A stretch of DNA of 64,000 nt from the NCBI GenBank assembly GCA_007115705.1, contig QXEO01000143.1:6803434-6867433 (forward strand), read 5' to 3'. The DNA is from Dactylis glomerata (Eukaryota > Streptophyta > Magnoliopsida > Poales > Poaceae). Under the pieces are notes generated by a model, which was given only the letters and a program-made list of their open reading frames with translations, made no database searches and had not been told where the DNA came from. How positions within the stretch are numbered: position 1 is the first letter of the stretch; each line of letters opens with the position of its first letter. Made by a program: the position numbers and the translations under genes. Shown here in pieces: positions 1 through 11,420 of this stretch.

Positions 1-2298
1 AGAATAACCATCAAGGAAACAAAAATGAGTCTTCTTAGACAACCTTTCTAGCATTTGATCTATAAACGGTAAAGGGTAATGATCTTTCTTAGTAACTTTG
101 TTTACCTTCCTATAATCAATGCACATCCTATAACCAACAACTACCCTTTGAGGAATAAACTCGTTATTCTCATTAGGCACAACAGTCATACCTCCTTTCT
201 TAGGAACACAATGAACAGGACTAACCCATCTACTATCAGCAATAGGATAAATAATACCAGCATCAAGGAGTTTTAATACCTCGTTTCTTACTACATCCTT
301 CATCTTGGGAATTAGGCGGCGTTGATGCTCCACGACTGGCTTCGCATCTTTCTCCATATTAATGGCATGCTGACATAAAGTGGGAGAAATCCCTTTTAAA
401 TCATCCAGAGTATATCCCATAGCTCCTCGGTGTTTCCTCAATATCTCCAATAATCTTTCTTCTTCCTTCCCTGAAAGTTTAGAACTAATAATAATAGGAT
501 ATATTTTCTTATCATCAATATAAGCATATTTAAGATTATCAGGTAAAGGCTTTAATTCAAACACATGATCTTCTTTAGGCGGCAAAGTGGTACCAAGATC
601 CTCCACAGGTAGATTATGTTTGAGTAACGGTGGTTGACGAAGAAGAATGTCGTCAATCTCTTCTCTTTCCTTGCTAAAAACATCACTTTCGTGATCTTCC
701 ATGAATTGCTGCAAGGCATTATTAGGAGCAAGAGCAATAGAAGCAAGCTGTTCAACTCAAAAATTTTCATTAGGCGTTTCATTTTCATAAGAAGTCTTAG
801 CAAACTTGGAAAAATTAAACTCATAAGACTCTCCATTAAACTTAGTAAAAAAATTCTCCTTCTTACAATCTATCATGGCGCCACAAGTGTTCAAAAATGG
901 TCTACCAAAAATAATAGGACAAGTTTTACTAGCCTCCTTACCAAGGACTAGAAAATCAGTAGGGTATTTAGTCTTACCGCAAAGAACTTCCACATCTCGA
1001 ACAATACCAAGAGGCCAAACAGTCTCTCTGTTAGAAGCGCCAATCTCGTGCATGATTTCTTTGTAAAGCTCTAAAGGAATAGCACTTGCACTAGCACCAA
1101 TATCACATAAACCATAATAGCAATGATCTCCAATCCTGACAGAAATTACGGGAACACTTGTTTTCCTATGCTTTTTAGGATGTGAGAGAATGTTAGAAGC
1201 ATCTTCACAAAAAAGAATATATTCATCCCCTACATATTTAGTAACAAGATCCTTCAATATAGCTACAGGAGACTTAATAGTAATTTGCTCATCAGGTTCT
1301 GCAGCTTTCTTAGTACTTTTATTAGACACACTTACCAAAGTAGAATACTTCTTTACCTTAGCAGGGAAAGGTGTCTTCTCAAAATAAGGTTCATGCACAA
1401 TGCTATCAACAGTACAAACTTCAGTAGCTGCAGCAGGTATATGACTAATAGAATCTTTATAAGGCGCATGATATTTGTTCCAATCTTTCTTTGGAACATC
1501 AATATAAGAGGCAAAAGCCTTAAGACAATTAGCAAGTATTTGTGAATCAAGACCATAAGCAGTGCTAACACTATGAAAGTCATCGGTTCCCATAAAAGAT
1601 TTAATGCATTCATAATCATAGTTTATACCTGACTTCCTACCTTTGTCATTTTCCCAACCTTCAGCATTCTCTTGTATACGGTCAAGAAGTTTCCACTTAG
1701 CATCTTCTTTCATATGAGTAAATGATCCAAAGCAAGAAGCATCCAAATAATCCTTATCAGGAAGAGTAAGCCGCGCATAAAAATTATCAATAACAATATT
1801 ATTGGGGAGCTCATGAATGGGGCATTTGAGCATTAGTAACTTCAATCTCCCCCACGCTTGGGCAATACTCTCTCCATCATGAGGCCAAAAATTATATATC
1901 CGGTTATGGTCTTTATGAATTTCACTTGGAGGATAAAACTTGGAATAAAAGATAGGTACAATATCCTCCCATGCCATAGATGGACCATCTTGGAGTAATC
2001 GATACCACTCTTCAGCTCTGCCTTTCAATGATAATGAGAATAATTTCTTCTTAACCTGGCTTGGTGAAATACCTGCACATCTGAACAACTCGCATAATTC
2101 ATGTATAAATAATAAGTGATCACCCGGATGGACAGTTCCATCTCCTGAATAGCAGTTATCCATAACACGCCCAACAATTTTCATAGGTATTTTAAAAGGA
2201 TCAATTTCAGCAGGCAGTGGCGGTGGTGGTTCCTCCACATGTGCAGCTGTAGTAGTAGATGTGTTTCCAAATAGGAAACCAAATGGAGAGTTCTCCAT
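1..2298 (-). pseudogene. gag-protease-reverse transcriptase polyprotein of the gypsy element, in-frame stop
   Basis: Translation probably starts at the ATG at 2298-2296 (MENSPFGFLFGN). An upstream Met in the same frame precedes a hydrophobic run that looks like untranslated leader. Residues about 85-190 match the retrotransposon gag domain (EEWYRLLQDGPSMAWEDI and FYPPSEIHKDHNRIYNF). About 150 residues before the stop is an aspartic protease-like stretch with DIGASASAIPLELY and IIFGRPFLNT. An in-frame TGA at 759-757 ends the frame. The same frame then stays open to base 1 and encodes the start of reverse transcriptase (SPVHCVPKKGGMT, CIDYRKVNKVT). The single stop lies between protease and RT. 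It could be a point mutation that kills Pol or, less likely, a programmed stop. RNase H and integrase are outside the window. Confidence 0.85.
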
Positions 2299-2389
2299 AG
2301 CATAGTAAAACAAAAATAAAAGACAAAATAAAAACAATACTCACAGTGATGGTTACCTTTACCAATTCCACTCTTCAATAGCGCTACAC

Positions 2390-2407
2390 TCCCCGGCAAT
2401 GGCGCCA
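2390..2407 (-). other. Primer binding site of the gypsy element (tRNA-Asp type)
   Basis: The minus strand reads TGGCGCCATTGCCGGGGA. This differs at one base from the common tRNA-Asp PBS of Athila-like elements. It lies 11 bases inside the CA end of the LTR, as expected for minus-strand DNA priming. Confidence 0.85.
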
Positions 2408-2418
2408 GAAAATAGTCT

Positions 2419-3017
2419 TGATGACCCACAAGTATAGGGGGTGTATCATAGTACTTTCGATAAATAAGAGTGTCGAACCCAACGAGGAGCAGAAGGTGTT
2501 GATGAGAGGTTTTGATCAAGGAATCACTATAAATACTAGCAAACAGGTTTTCAGGGGTATTTGGTAATACGAGTAAATAAAGTGCGAGTAAATAAAAGAC
2601 AGTAGTAACAATTGCAGCAAGTGGCCCAATCCTTTCTTCAGCAAAGGACAAGCCGGTTGTGTACTTATAATAACCAAACGTTCTTGAGGACACACGGGAG
2701 TTTCTGTCAAGAGCTTTCGCTTCATAGAGCCAATAGTATTTATTGGTTTGATAGGTGTTATGGGGGTGAACCTGTGCTAGCGCACTACCCTTACTAGGAT
2801 AAATACACACTTGTGATTATACCCCTTGCAAGCATCCGCAAATACAAGAAAGTAATTAAGATAAATCTAACCACAGCCTTAAACTCTAAGATCCTACGCT
2901 CCCTGGTGCAATGGTTTCCCAACGGAGGTTTAGGTTTCTGTCACTCCAGCAACCCCACAATCGGTAGCCAAATACACAATGCATCTTACTAGGCCCATAA
3001 ATGGTGAAGTATCATGT
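2419..3017 (-). repeat. 5' LTR of the gypsy element, downstream (R/U5-side) piece
   Basis: The piece begins (plus orientation) with TGATGACCCACAAG and runs up to the nested insertion. The last five bases, CATGT at 3013-3017, are the target-site copy of the nested element. The other part of this LTR is at 13703-14616. No coding capacity. Confidence 0.85.
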
Positions 3018-5303
3018 TGAAAGTACAAGGATGTCGCCTAGAGGGGGGGGGGGTGAATAGGCGATTTAAAACTTTTACGAGTGGCTTGACAAATGCGGAA
3101 TAAAACTAACGTTTAATTTGCCAAGCATACAAAATCTAAACAAACTAGGTTCACCTATGTGCACCAACAACTTATGCTAGACAAGATAAGCAACTATGAG
3201 ATAGCAAGATATATATAACTTCAAGCACGAAGGCTATCACAAAGTAAATTGCATAAGTAAAGGAGCTCGGGTATAGAAATAACCGAGGGACGCGGAGACA
3301 ATGATGTATCCCGAAGTTCACACCCTTGCGAGTGCTAATCTCCGTTGGAGCGGTGTGGAGGCACAAGGCTCCCCAAACGCCACGGAGGCTCACCGTAATC
3401 TCCTCGAGCCCTCCCACCAAGATGGAAGACCCGACCACTATGGGACACTTGAGGGCGGTCACCGAGCCCGTACAAGCTTGCGGCGATCTCCACAACTCAA
3501 TTGGAGGCTCCCAAGAATCGCCACTGAGGCACCACAAAGCTTGGGAAGATCTCCACAACTTAATTGGAGGTCCCCAAGTAATTGCCACGGAGGCACCACA
3601 AAGCTTGGGAAGATCTCCACAACTTAATTGGAGGTCCCCAAGTAACCACTAAGCCACTAAGCCGTCTAGGGCTCCTAGAACCCAAGAGTAAAAAGCTCAA
3701 TGAACTTTCACTACCGAATCTCCGAGGAAAACTCAAACCGATGCACCAAATGCAATGGCAAGAACACACGAAGTGCTCAAATCCTTCTCTCCCAAATCCT
3801 ACCAAAGCAACAAATGCTATGGAGGGATATGAGAGGAAGAACAAAGGAAGAAATCCACAAAGAACTCCAAGATCTAGATCCAAAGGGTTCCCCTCACAAA
3901 GAGGAGAAAGTGATTGGTGGAAATGTAGATCTAGATCTCCTCTCTCTTTTCCCTCAAAGATATGCAAGAATCATGGGAGGAATTGAGAGATGGGCAAGCT
4001 TTCCAAGGTCAACAATGGAGGGAGAGAGAGGGGAAAACGAGCTAACCCAAGCTTGAAGAAGGGGAGGGGTATTTATACCCCTCCCGGGATTGTAGCCGTT
4101 GCTGTACAGCAGGGCCGGATAATCCGGTCCAAGTTTGGACCGGATAATCCGCCCTTCCCCCCCCCAAAACTGCTAAGGACTTCGCGCGCGTCGTCCAGAT
4201 CCGGGGCCGGATATTTCGGCCGAATATTTCCAAAACTGGGCTGGATAATCCGCCTCCCCCTGAAAATGGCTAAGGACCAGAAGTTGGCAAAGTGCGCGTC
4301 ACTCAGATTTAAGGCCGGATTTTTGGGCCGGATTTTTTCAAAACTGGGCCGGATAATCCGCCCAAGAAAAGTGAGCAACATGAAAACAACGATAACTTTT
4401 GCATCCGGACTCCGTTTTCGATGATCTTGGGCTCGTTGGAATCACCACGATGAGCTCTACACCATCATCCATAGAAACATCATAGTCCAACAAAGGAGGA
4501 TGAAACCAAATGATAAAAGGTTTGACTTAGCTATAAAGATGAACCGGTAAAACCTCCAAACACTAAAAATGCAATTAGAGTTCCATACGAAATCCGTTTT
4601 TGATGAGCTAGAGCTTGTCATGGAAATAACCATAAGCTCTAGAACCTCACATGGATAAAAGCCAAATAATAACCAAGAAAGATAATGCCAAGTATGCAAA
4701 GGTTTGAGCTCTCTCCGAACAATACGAATAAGTTACTCACTCGAGAGCCCCTCTTGATAGTACGGCTATCGATCCTAAAACCCGGTCTCCCAAACACTAT
4801 GAGACCGGTAAGAAAGAAACCCTATCAAGATCATACCTTTGCCTTGCGCCTTCCACTTGAGCTAGATAGTGACGATCTTGATCTTCTCAAGTTGGACTAC
4901 CTTTCTTGATTGCGCTTGCTCGGTGAAGTCTTGCGGATTGCTCCCCCATACTTCACTATGGGAGAGACACTAGTAGAAATATCTTCACATGTCCATTAAC
5001 ACCAAATGGACACCGAGCTTCAAGCAAATGATATCCTCTATATGCCTATCTTGAACTTGCGCTTCGACTTGATCAACATTGGACTTCATCTTCTTCCTTC
5101 ATAATGATGATGTCTTCTATAGGCTCAACTCCCTTGATCATCACATAAACTTCTTTATTTGCATCTTCTTACAACCTTGAAACCAAGATATGGCCCAAGC
5201 GTTGTCTACGGACAAGTCCTACAAATATAACTCGATGCAAACATTAGTCCATAGGGATTGTCATTAATTACCAAAACCACACATGGGGGCAAATGCTCTT
5301 TCA
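3018..5303 (-). repeat. 3' LTR of the nested non-autonomous element
   Basis: This 2,286 bp LTR is the partner of 11421-13702. It contains a poly-G run at 3050-3060, near-identical direct repeats built around CACAAAGCTTGGGAAGATCT between about 3470 and 3650, and a cluster of GGCCGGATAATCCG-type motifs at about 4110-4365. Several 100-144 codon frames on both strands are duplicated in the other LTR and show no protein family features, so I do not annotate them as genes. Confidence 0.92.
4068..4080 (-). promoter_or_regulatory. TATA box in 3' LTR
   Basis: The minus strand reads GGGTATAAATACC, a strong plant TATA box, with the GGATTATCC motif cluster immediately upstream (higher coordinates). It is an exact counterpart of the 5' LTR promoter. 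In the 3' LTR it would drive read-out into the flanking gypsy element. Confidence 0.7.
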
Positions 5304-5317
5304 ATCTCCCCCATTTT
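5304..5317 (-). other. Polypurine tract of the nested element
   Basis: The minus strand reads AAAATGGGGGAGAT directly against the TG start of the 3' LTR, the correct place for plus-strand DNA priming. Very similar CTCCCCC-containing stretches recur inside the non-coding internal region. Confidence 0.8.
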
Positions 5318-8300
5318 GGTAATTGATGACAATCTCTTTGAGAGGGTGTATATAATGAATTTAAAGGACTACGATGGTTACACTAACATCAAATACTACA
5401 AAAGTATGTGATGTTAGTAGAACCATCATATATAGAGCAAACTCCCCCACAATCTATGCACGTGTGAATGAACTTGAATTTCATTGCATACATTGCCAAC
5501 CAATGTTGTTGGTGGAGTTTCCACTATATATACTCAACCATGCAAAGCATGCAAGGCAAATGCTTAAGAACAAAACAAAAGCGTGAAACCCAATTCCTTT
5601 CAAACCCTCGAAACTTCTCCCCCATTGGCATCCATTGCCAAAATGGGTGGAAAGGCTTAGAAGGCCAATATAGTGAGAGTTCCTCCTCAAGGTGTGCATG
5701 GCACAAAAAAAGGTGAAAACACATGCACAAATTCAAGGACAAAAATTTGGAGGAAATCAAACTATATTAAGGATCAAAGATTGCAAACAAAAAAGGATGA
5801 CATGATGGTTAAACTTCCAACAAATGAAGATAGCAATCAAAAGATCCAAATAGTGAATCAAATAAAGATATTATGAGAAGACCAAAACAATGCTCTAAAT
5901 AATATGAAGAAGCTCCCCAAGGTTTGTGCACAACATATTCCATTTGAATTAAAGTATAAGGTGCACAAACATGGAATCATCACTCCCTCAATATTATTCA
6001 AAACATAATAATACCAAGTGACATCAAATACTATGATAACCACAAAATGGTGCTTTAAAATGAAATGAGGAAGCTCCCCAAGGTACATGCACAAGATAGA
6101 ATGTTTGCATTTGAATACAATTTGCACAACATGGAATCCTCACTCCCTCAATACCATTTAAAAGGAACCATTAGCAAGAGACCATAGAAAAGAAATCAAG
6201 CTTAACACTTGCATCAAAGAAATGGTTGAGCAACAAATAAGGAACCAACATATTAAACGGCTCAACCAAAGGAATGTGTGATAGGAATGACAAAGCATAT
6301 TATAAGACTAGTACAAAGATGTACATAGAGCATCCACATAGTCCTCAATGGATGATATTGCTTAGCATTCCATCCCAACACACAAGGTTTAAAAAAGATA
6401 TCAAATAAGGAGATATCATCTCTCATGTGTATAAGTTTCTAAGTAGACAACATCACAAAGATAATTATCACAAAGAAACATGTACACATAAAATAGATAC
6501 AAAGAATAGAACATGATATCCAAACAAGTTCATGCAATATACCAATGAGATTTTTACTTTTAAAGTATGGCCAAAGGCTCAATTTATCTTATTGCATATT
6601 GAAGAACTTCAACCACAAACATGTCAAAGACATCACAGATATCAACAAGGGAAAGAAGATAGTTGGGATGTTTTGAGAAAAGCAACAAGTATCACGAATA
6701 AGTATACCAAAAGAAAGAACTAAATTTGCACTTTCATCAATATTGCACATGTGAGGAACTTGAGGATTTGATATGCAATAAAATTGCTAGATAGACATAT
6801 TTGAGAAGGGTGAATCATGAGCATGATTATATATATTCCCCAAAATATGCACTCATCTCAAATTACTCACATTTTCAATAGAGAGGTTTCATTAAGATCT
6901 TTGCAAATAAAGATTTGTATGCCATGAAATGACCCACACAAGGTTAGATGCTAGAAAAGTATGCATGAATAAGATACTTGTTACCGAGATACCATTAGAA
7001 GGATGTAGTAGATAGGAGTTCTTCAATAATCCGAGCTTGCCACAAATTATCAACTAGTCACCACTTCATGCTTATTATTGAGACAAGCACCAATATATCT
7101 CCCATGTACCTAAAACAAATTCAAGTACAATATGGTCCCCAAACTGATTGGGTCCGAAGTAGTTAGACACTACAATATATAGGACAAGCTCCACATAAAT
7201 ATGTGCATATAGATATGAACTTGAATTTCATGCACATCTTAGCCGATTTAGCATTTGTTGGAGTTTACCCTATATATTGGATCAAAGAAAGCAAAGCATG
7301 CCATAAAGTATACATTTAGTAAATATGCATGCATAAGACTTTCAAGATCCAAAAGAGATACAATTTGGACAAAACACCAAGAAGACCAAGAAGTCACACA
7401 AAGGTGTGAAGAACTAAAGGTTGTCCAAAATTTTATCAAAGAATCAACTCAACACAAAAAAAATGACTCCAAAGTCCACCAAGTGAACAAAGCACACGCC
7501 AATGAGCATAAAGGATCACTAAAACACACATGCCCAATGACTTATCTCATTTTAAGAATATAGAGCAAAAACAAGAGAAGAGATAACCATTCTCCCAAAG
7601 AGAGCAAGGTTCCAACAAACAAACCAAACTCTCCACTCTTTTATGATGGCACACTAAGTACCAAAAACAAAAAGATTTGTCTTCCAACAAAAACCAATAC
7701 CAATTGAAATAAGCCGCAAGAGTATGTTATAGAAAATATAGGAGAGCTCCCCCAAGATTAGTGCATTATTTATGATTTTGCATTTAAATACACAATGCAC
7801 ACAAATGGGATCATCATCTCAACCTACATTAAGAATAACACAAAACAAGTTCAACAAAATCAAATGGAATCACAAGAGTTAAGAAAGACAATGGGAAATT
7901 AAAACAAATACATTCCTTGGCAAGAGATAAGGTAATTAAAAGCAATAGCCAATAAAAAGATGATCAATATATATATATACCACATGATAGAGTACCAATC
8001 GTCCAAGGACAAGAGGTATTTGGAGTTATTAATTTCCCGGTGGTATTTTACACATAAATCCAAGATCATCTTCACAACAAGAAGCATATGAAAAGGATAA
8101 GAATTAAACACCATGCTAAAGAAGATATTCTTGATAGACTCAAATAGTTAAACAATCACGCAAAGCAATGATTAGGATAACTTGAAGCAAATGGTTTTCC
8201 AACTTTGATATTGAATTCCACATTTTAGGAAAACCCTACCAAGAAAGTATCTCACAAACAAGATCCAAAACAAGAGCAATAAAACAATTTGGCAAATTGA

Positions 8301-8986
8301 AACTTGTTTGAGCAAACATGTCACATAGAAGAAAGATAATTTGCAATATCAACACTATGTGACACAACCTCAAAAATACACATTTTATTGGTTTGTAGTA
8401 TGCACAAAGCATATTTCTCCCCCATAATGTGATAAAGCATTTATTTTCACAAGAGGCAAATAAAATACAACATGAGATGATTAATGGACATTATAGAATT
8501 TGAATTTCTCATGAGCATGACATACCACATAGAGACTAGATAATTTAAAATATAAACACTAAGTGGTATTCCTCATGTGCACACATATTTAGGATTGTGA
8601 AGTGCCAAAGCATATCACTCCCCCAAAATGGATAGTCCATTAGTCTCTCAAAAAAGCCAAATAATATAAATGAAGATGCAATAAGGCTCAAACACAAACA
8701 CACATACATGGTATGCAAACCCACAAGTACATACTTGATAAAAAAACAAGTAGGTAGCACAACATATACCAACACATGTAATGGAACACAACCAACACAT
8801 GCAAAAGGGGCGAGTAACTTTCAATGTAGATAAGTTGAGTACATGTTACCGCAAAGAGGAACATTGGATATATGATATAAACAAGATAATCCAATTGACT
8901 TGACTTGAGACAATATATTGATGAAGATCCCTTAATTCTTCATGATATAGCCAAGTCTCCAATGCCCTCCAACAAACACCTATTGA
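5318..8986 (-). repeat. Non-coding internal region between gag and 3' LTR, built of degenerate repeats
   Basis: This AT-rich 3.7 kb stretch has no frame above about 100 codons and no pol motif. It holds at least two repeat types. A module of about 100 bp starting AGCTCCCCAAGG-like with a GGAATCATCACTC core recurs near 5909, 6072 and 7743. A module of about 150 bp containing GAACTTGAATTTCAT recurs near 5440-5570 and 7175-7330. PPT-like CTCCCCC(A) tracts head several of them. The positions match where pol would lie in an autonomous relative. Confidence 0.7.
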
Positions 8987-11377
8987 TCAAGTTTTGGTGT
9001 GATGGTCCCCAACTAAGTTGGGTCCTAAGAGGTTAGTCACAATAGGCTTGGCCACCCAAATGGTTCTTTTCTTGACACCACATGGAGTACCAACAAATTT
9101 GGCAAACACATTGCCAACCTTATCCTTGCAAAGGGAATAAGCATCATCAATTATGATAGGGTTGGATGAGTTACCCATAGTGCATGAAGAAGAAAGGTGA
9201 CCCTTCTCACGGCATATGTAGCATGTTCTTTTCTTCTCCTTCTTCTCACTTGATTTCTCCACAATGGGAGCATTAGCTTGATTCTTCTTGGGAAGTGGCC
9301 TTTCTTCAAACCGAGGTTGAGCATGACCTTGACCTTGAGGCCGCTTCCCTTGTTGCTTCTCAACTAGTGCCTTCTTCTTCAAAGGGCAAGATCTCACATG
9401 GTGCCCATCAATTTTGCACTTGAAGCAAACAATCTTGGCCGGATCTTTGACTTGTCCTTGGCCCTTCTTCTTCTTGTTAACCGTGGACTTCTTCTTGTTG
9501 TTGGAGATAAACCCGAGTCCACTCTTGTCATTGGGGGATTTTTGCACACTCAACATATTGTCGAGTTTGGATTTTCCTTCATGACTCTTTACCAAGTCTT
9601 TCTTCAAAGAAGAGACTTGGGCCTTGAGCTCTTCGATTTCCTCTACATGGTTAGTAACAACACAAGTACTAGAGGAAGTAGAAGCTTCATTGTTAGAGCA
9701 ACAAGGAAAGGTAAGTAATTCATCACAAGATGTAGCAATGTTATGAGTGGATGAATTACTAGGACTAGCACAAGGCAATATGGCATTTTGAGAAGTAGTG
9801 CAAATGTCCACATGAGGCTCACTAGATGTTACCTTTGACATAATAGCCTCATGAGCTAATTTTAGCCTATCATGGGAAGCTAGAAGATCCTCATGGGAGC
9901 TAGAGAGCTTTCCATGATTTTCTTCCAATTTCCCATATTTGCTAGTTAGCAAATCAAGTTGAGCCCTTAGCTCAACATTCTCCTTCAAGATGGATGCTTC
10001 ACAAGAAGTAGAGTTAGTAGCACAAGCATCATCACTAATGGAAAGCGGAGAAGACAATTTAGTAAGCTCTTTTGAATTTGAAGCTTTAAGTTGCTCATGC
10101 GACTCGGTGAGAATGATGGGCTCACACGAAATGACCCTAGAGTCATTTTTAAGAAGCACAACATTCTCAAGGAGTTTAGCATAAGTAACTACAAGCTCTT
10201 CATATTTAGTTTCAAAATCATTTGCCACCACAAGAGTTCTATCATAGGATTTCTTTATTTTAGATAATTCTAAAGTAAAGGTCTCCTCAAGAGATTCCTT
10301 GGTGGTTTGTTCTTCTTCTAGAGCTTCTCTTAGATCCGCAATCTCATCCGCGTAATCACGGGCATGACCTTGCATTTTAAAAATGGTATTCTCATGCTCC
10401 TCAATAATTTTATTGCTCTCGGTGGCAATAGCCAAAATCTTATAGAAGTAAGAGCAAGCAATTTTATTCTTACGAATAGCATGAAAAAACATTTCACTCT
10501 TCTCAAATAAAGAAGCAAGATCATCATATTCTTCTTCATTATCCTTATTCTCATCATCACTAGATATATTGGGTTCCAAAGAAGGAGTTACCTTTGAAGC
10601 CCTAGCCATAAGGCAAATGTGGGAAGCAATTGATGATGATGAATAAATACTTGAAGCACCAAGCGAGATCATGTCTTGGCCAATAGAATTTCCGGTTTCC
10701 TCTACATTGTTAGACACACAACAACTAGAGGAACTAGAGGCATTTATATCATGGCAACAAGACGAAGTATGCATATCATTATGAGATGTGTTCAAGGAGC
10801 ATACACATGATATGCAAGGACTATCAACACAAGCATGTAAAGCATTTATGGTGCTAGAAGTGTTTAAGTCCAAAGATGAAGCATGGCAATGAGATAGAGA
10901 TGAATGATCATCACAAGTAAGCTTACTATCAACATTGCAATTTCCATCACCATTCACCATAGAGTTACCTTGTGTCTTGCTACACTTTGGTGAAGTGGAA
11001 GAGAGTTCATCACGATCGGAAGTGGAGGGAATACAATCATCCTCAATCTTGTTGGACATGTCATATTTGTCTTGAATCTTTGTCCAAAACTCATGAGCGC
11101 TACGGAAAGGCATGATTGCAAAAATAACTGCATTGCTCACAAAATCAACAAGCACATTAGTAGCTCGAGAATTAATATAAGAGTTTCTGTTCTCCTCTAA
11201 AGATAGACTTTGGGAATCCTTAGGAGGAGAGAAACCCATATCTAGAATTCTCTCTATATTTGGGTCCATATCACGAAAAAGATTAAGCATGCAAATTTTC
11301 CATATATCATAATTAGTGCCATCAAATATAAAGGTGTCATTGTGCACTAATCCCCTAGCCGACATCTTTGCTCTCAA
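8987..11377 (-). CDS. Gag-like protein (copia-type UBN2/DUF4219 region, two CCHC zinc knuckles)
   Basis: The frame is open for 796 codons from the Met at 11377, with an in-frame Met three codons later. Residues about 10-110 look like the copia Gag N-terminal domain (FDGTNYDIWKICML and HEFWTKIQDKYD). The middle is a Ser/Cys-rich low-complexity segment followed by a long heptad-rich segment (about 310-510) likely to be coiled coil. Two CX2CX4HX4C knuckles follow: CFKCKIDGHHVRSC and CYICREKGHLSSSC, separated by a Lys-rich linker. The known role of such a protein is packaging element RNA into virus-like particles. It starts 44 bases from the end of the 5' LTR and is the only product this element can make. 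The frame is intact, which agrees with the element's apparent youth. Confidence 0.88.
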   Translation of the reverse strand: MRAKMSARGLVHNDTFIFDGTNYDIWKICMLNLFRDMDPNIERILDMGFSPPKDSQSLSLEENRNSYINSRATNVLVDFVSNAVIFAIMPFRSAHEFWTKIQDKYDMSNKIEDDCIPSTSDRDELSSTSPKCSKTQGNSMVNGDGNCNVDSKLTCDDHSSLSHCHASSLDLNTSSTINALHACVDSPCISCVCSLNTSHNDMHTSSCCHDINASSSSSCCVSNNVEETGNSIGQDMISLGASSIYSSSSIASHICLMARASKVTPSLEPNISSDDENKDNEEEYDDLASLFEKSEMFFHAIRKNKIACSYFYKILAIATESNKIIEEHENTIFKMQGHARDYADEIADLREALEEEQTTKESLEETFTLELSKIKKSYDRTLVVANDFETKYEELVVTYAKLLENVVLLKNDSRVISCEPIILTESHEQLKASNSKELTKLSSPLSISDDACATNSTSCEASILKENVELRAQLDLLTSKYGKLEENHGKLSSSHEDLLASHDRLKLAHEAIMSKVTSSEPHVDICTTSQNAILPCASPSNSSTHNIATSCDELLTFPCCSNNEASTSSSTCVVTNHVEEIEELKAQVSSLKKDLVKSHEGKSKLDNMLSVQKSPNDKSGLGFISNNKKKSTVNKKKKGQGQVKDPAKIVCFKCKIDGHHVRSCPLKKKALVEKQQGKRPQGQGHAQPRFEERPLPKKNQANAPIVEKSSEKKEKKRTCYICREKGHLSSSCTMGNSSNPIIIDDAYSLCKDKVGNVFAKFVGTPCGVKKRTIWVAKPIVTNLLGPNLVGDHHTKT

Positions 11378-11406
11378 GGCGGTGAAGCCCTAAAATGAGA
11401 GACCTT

Positions 11407-11418
11407 GCTCTGATACCA
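11407..11418 (-). other. Primer binding site (initiator tRNA-Met)
   Basis: The minus strand reads TGGTATCAGAGC, the classic initiator-Met PBS of plant copia-type and related elements, two bases inside the 5' LTR edge at 11421. Confidence 0.92.
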
Positions 11419-11420
11419 AA

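Noticed and set aside
3301..4424. Several open frames of 108-144 codons on both strands within the LTRs (repeated at 11703-12823)
   Set aside because: They are duplicated because the LTRs are duplicated, overlap on both strands, contain low-complexity repeats and have no recognisable domain.
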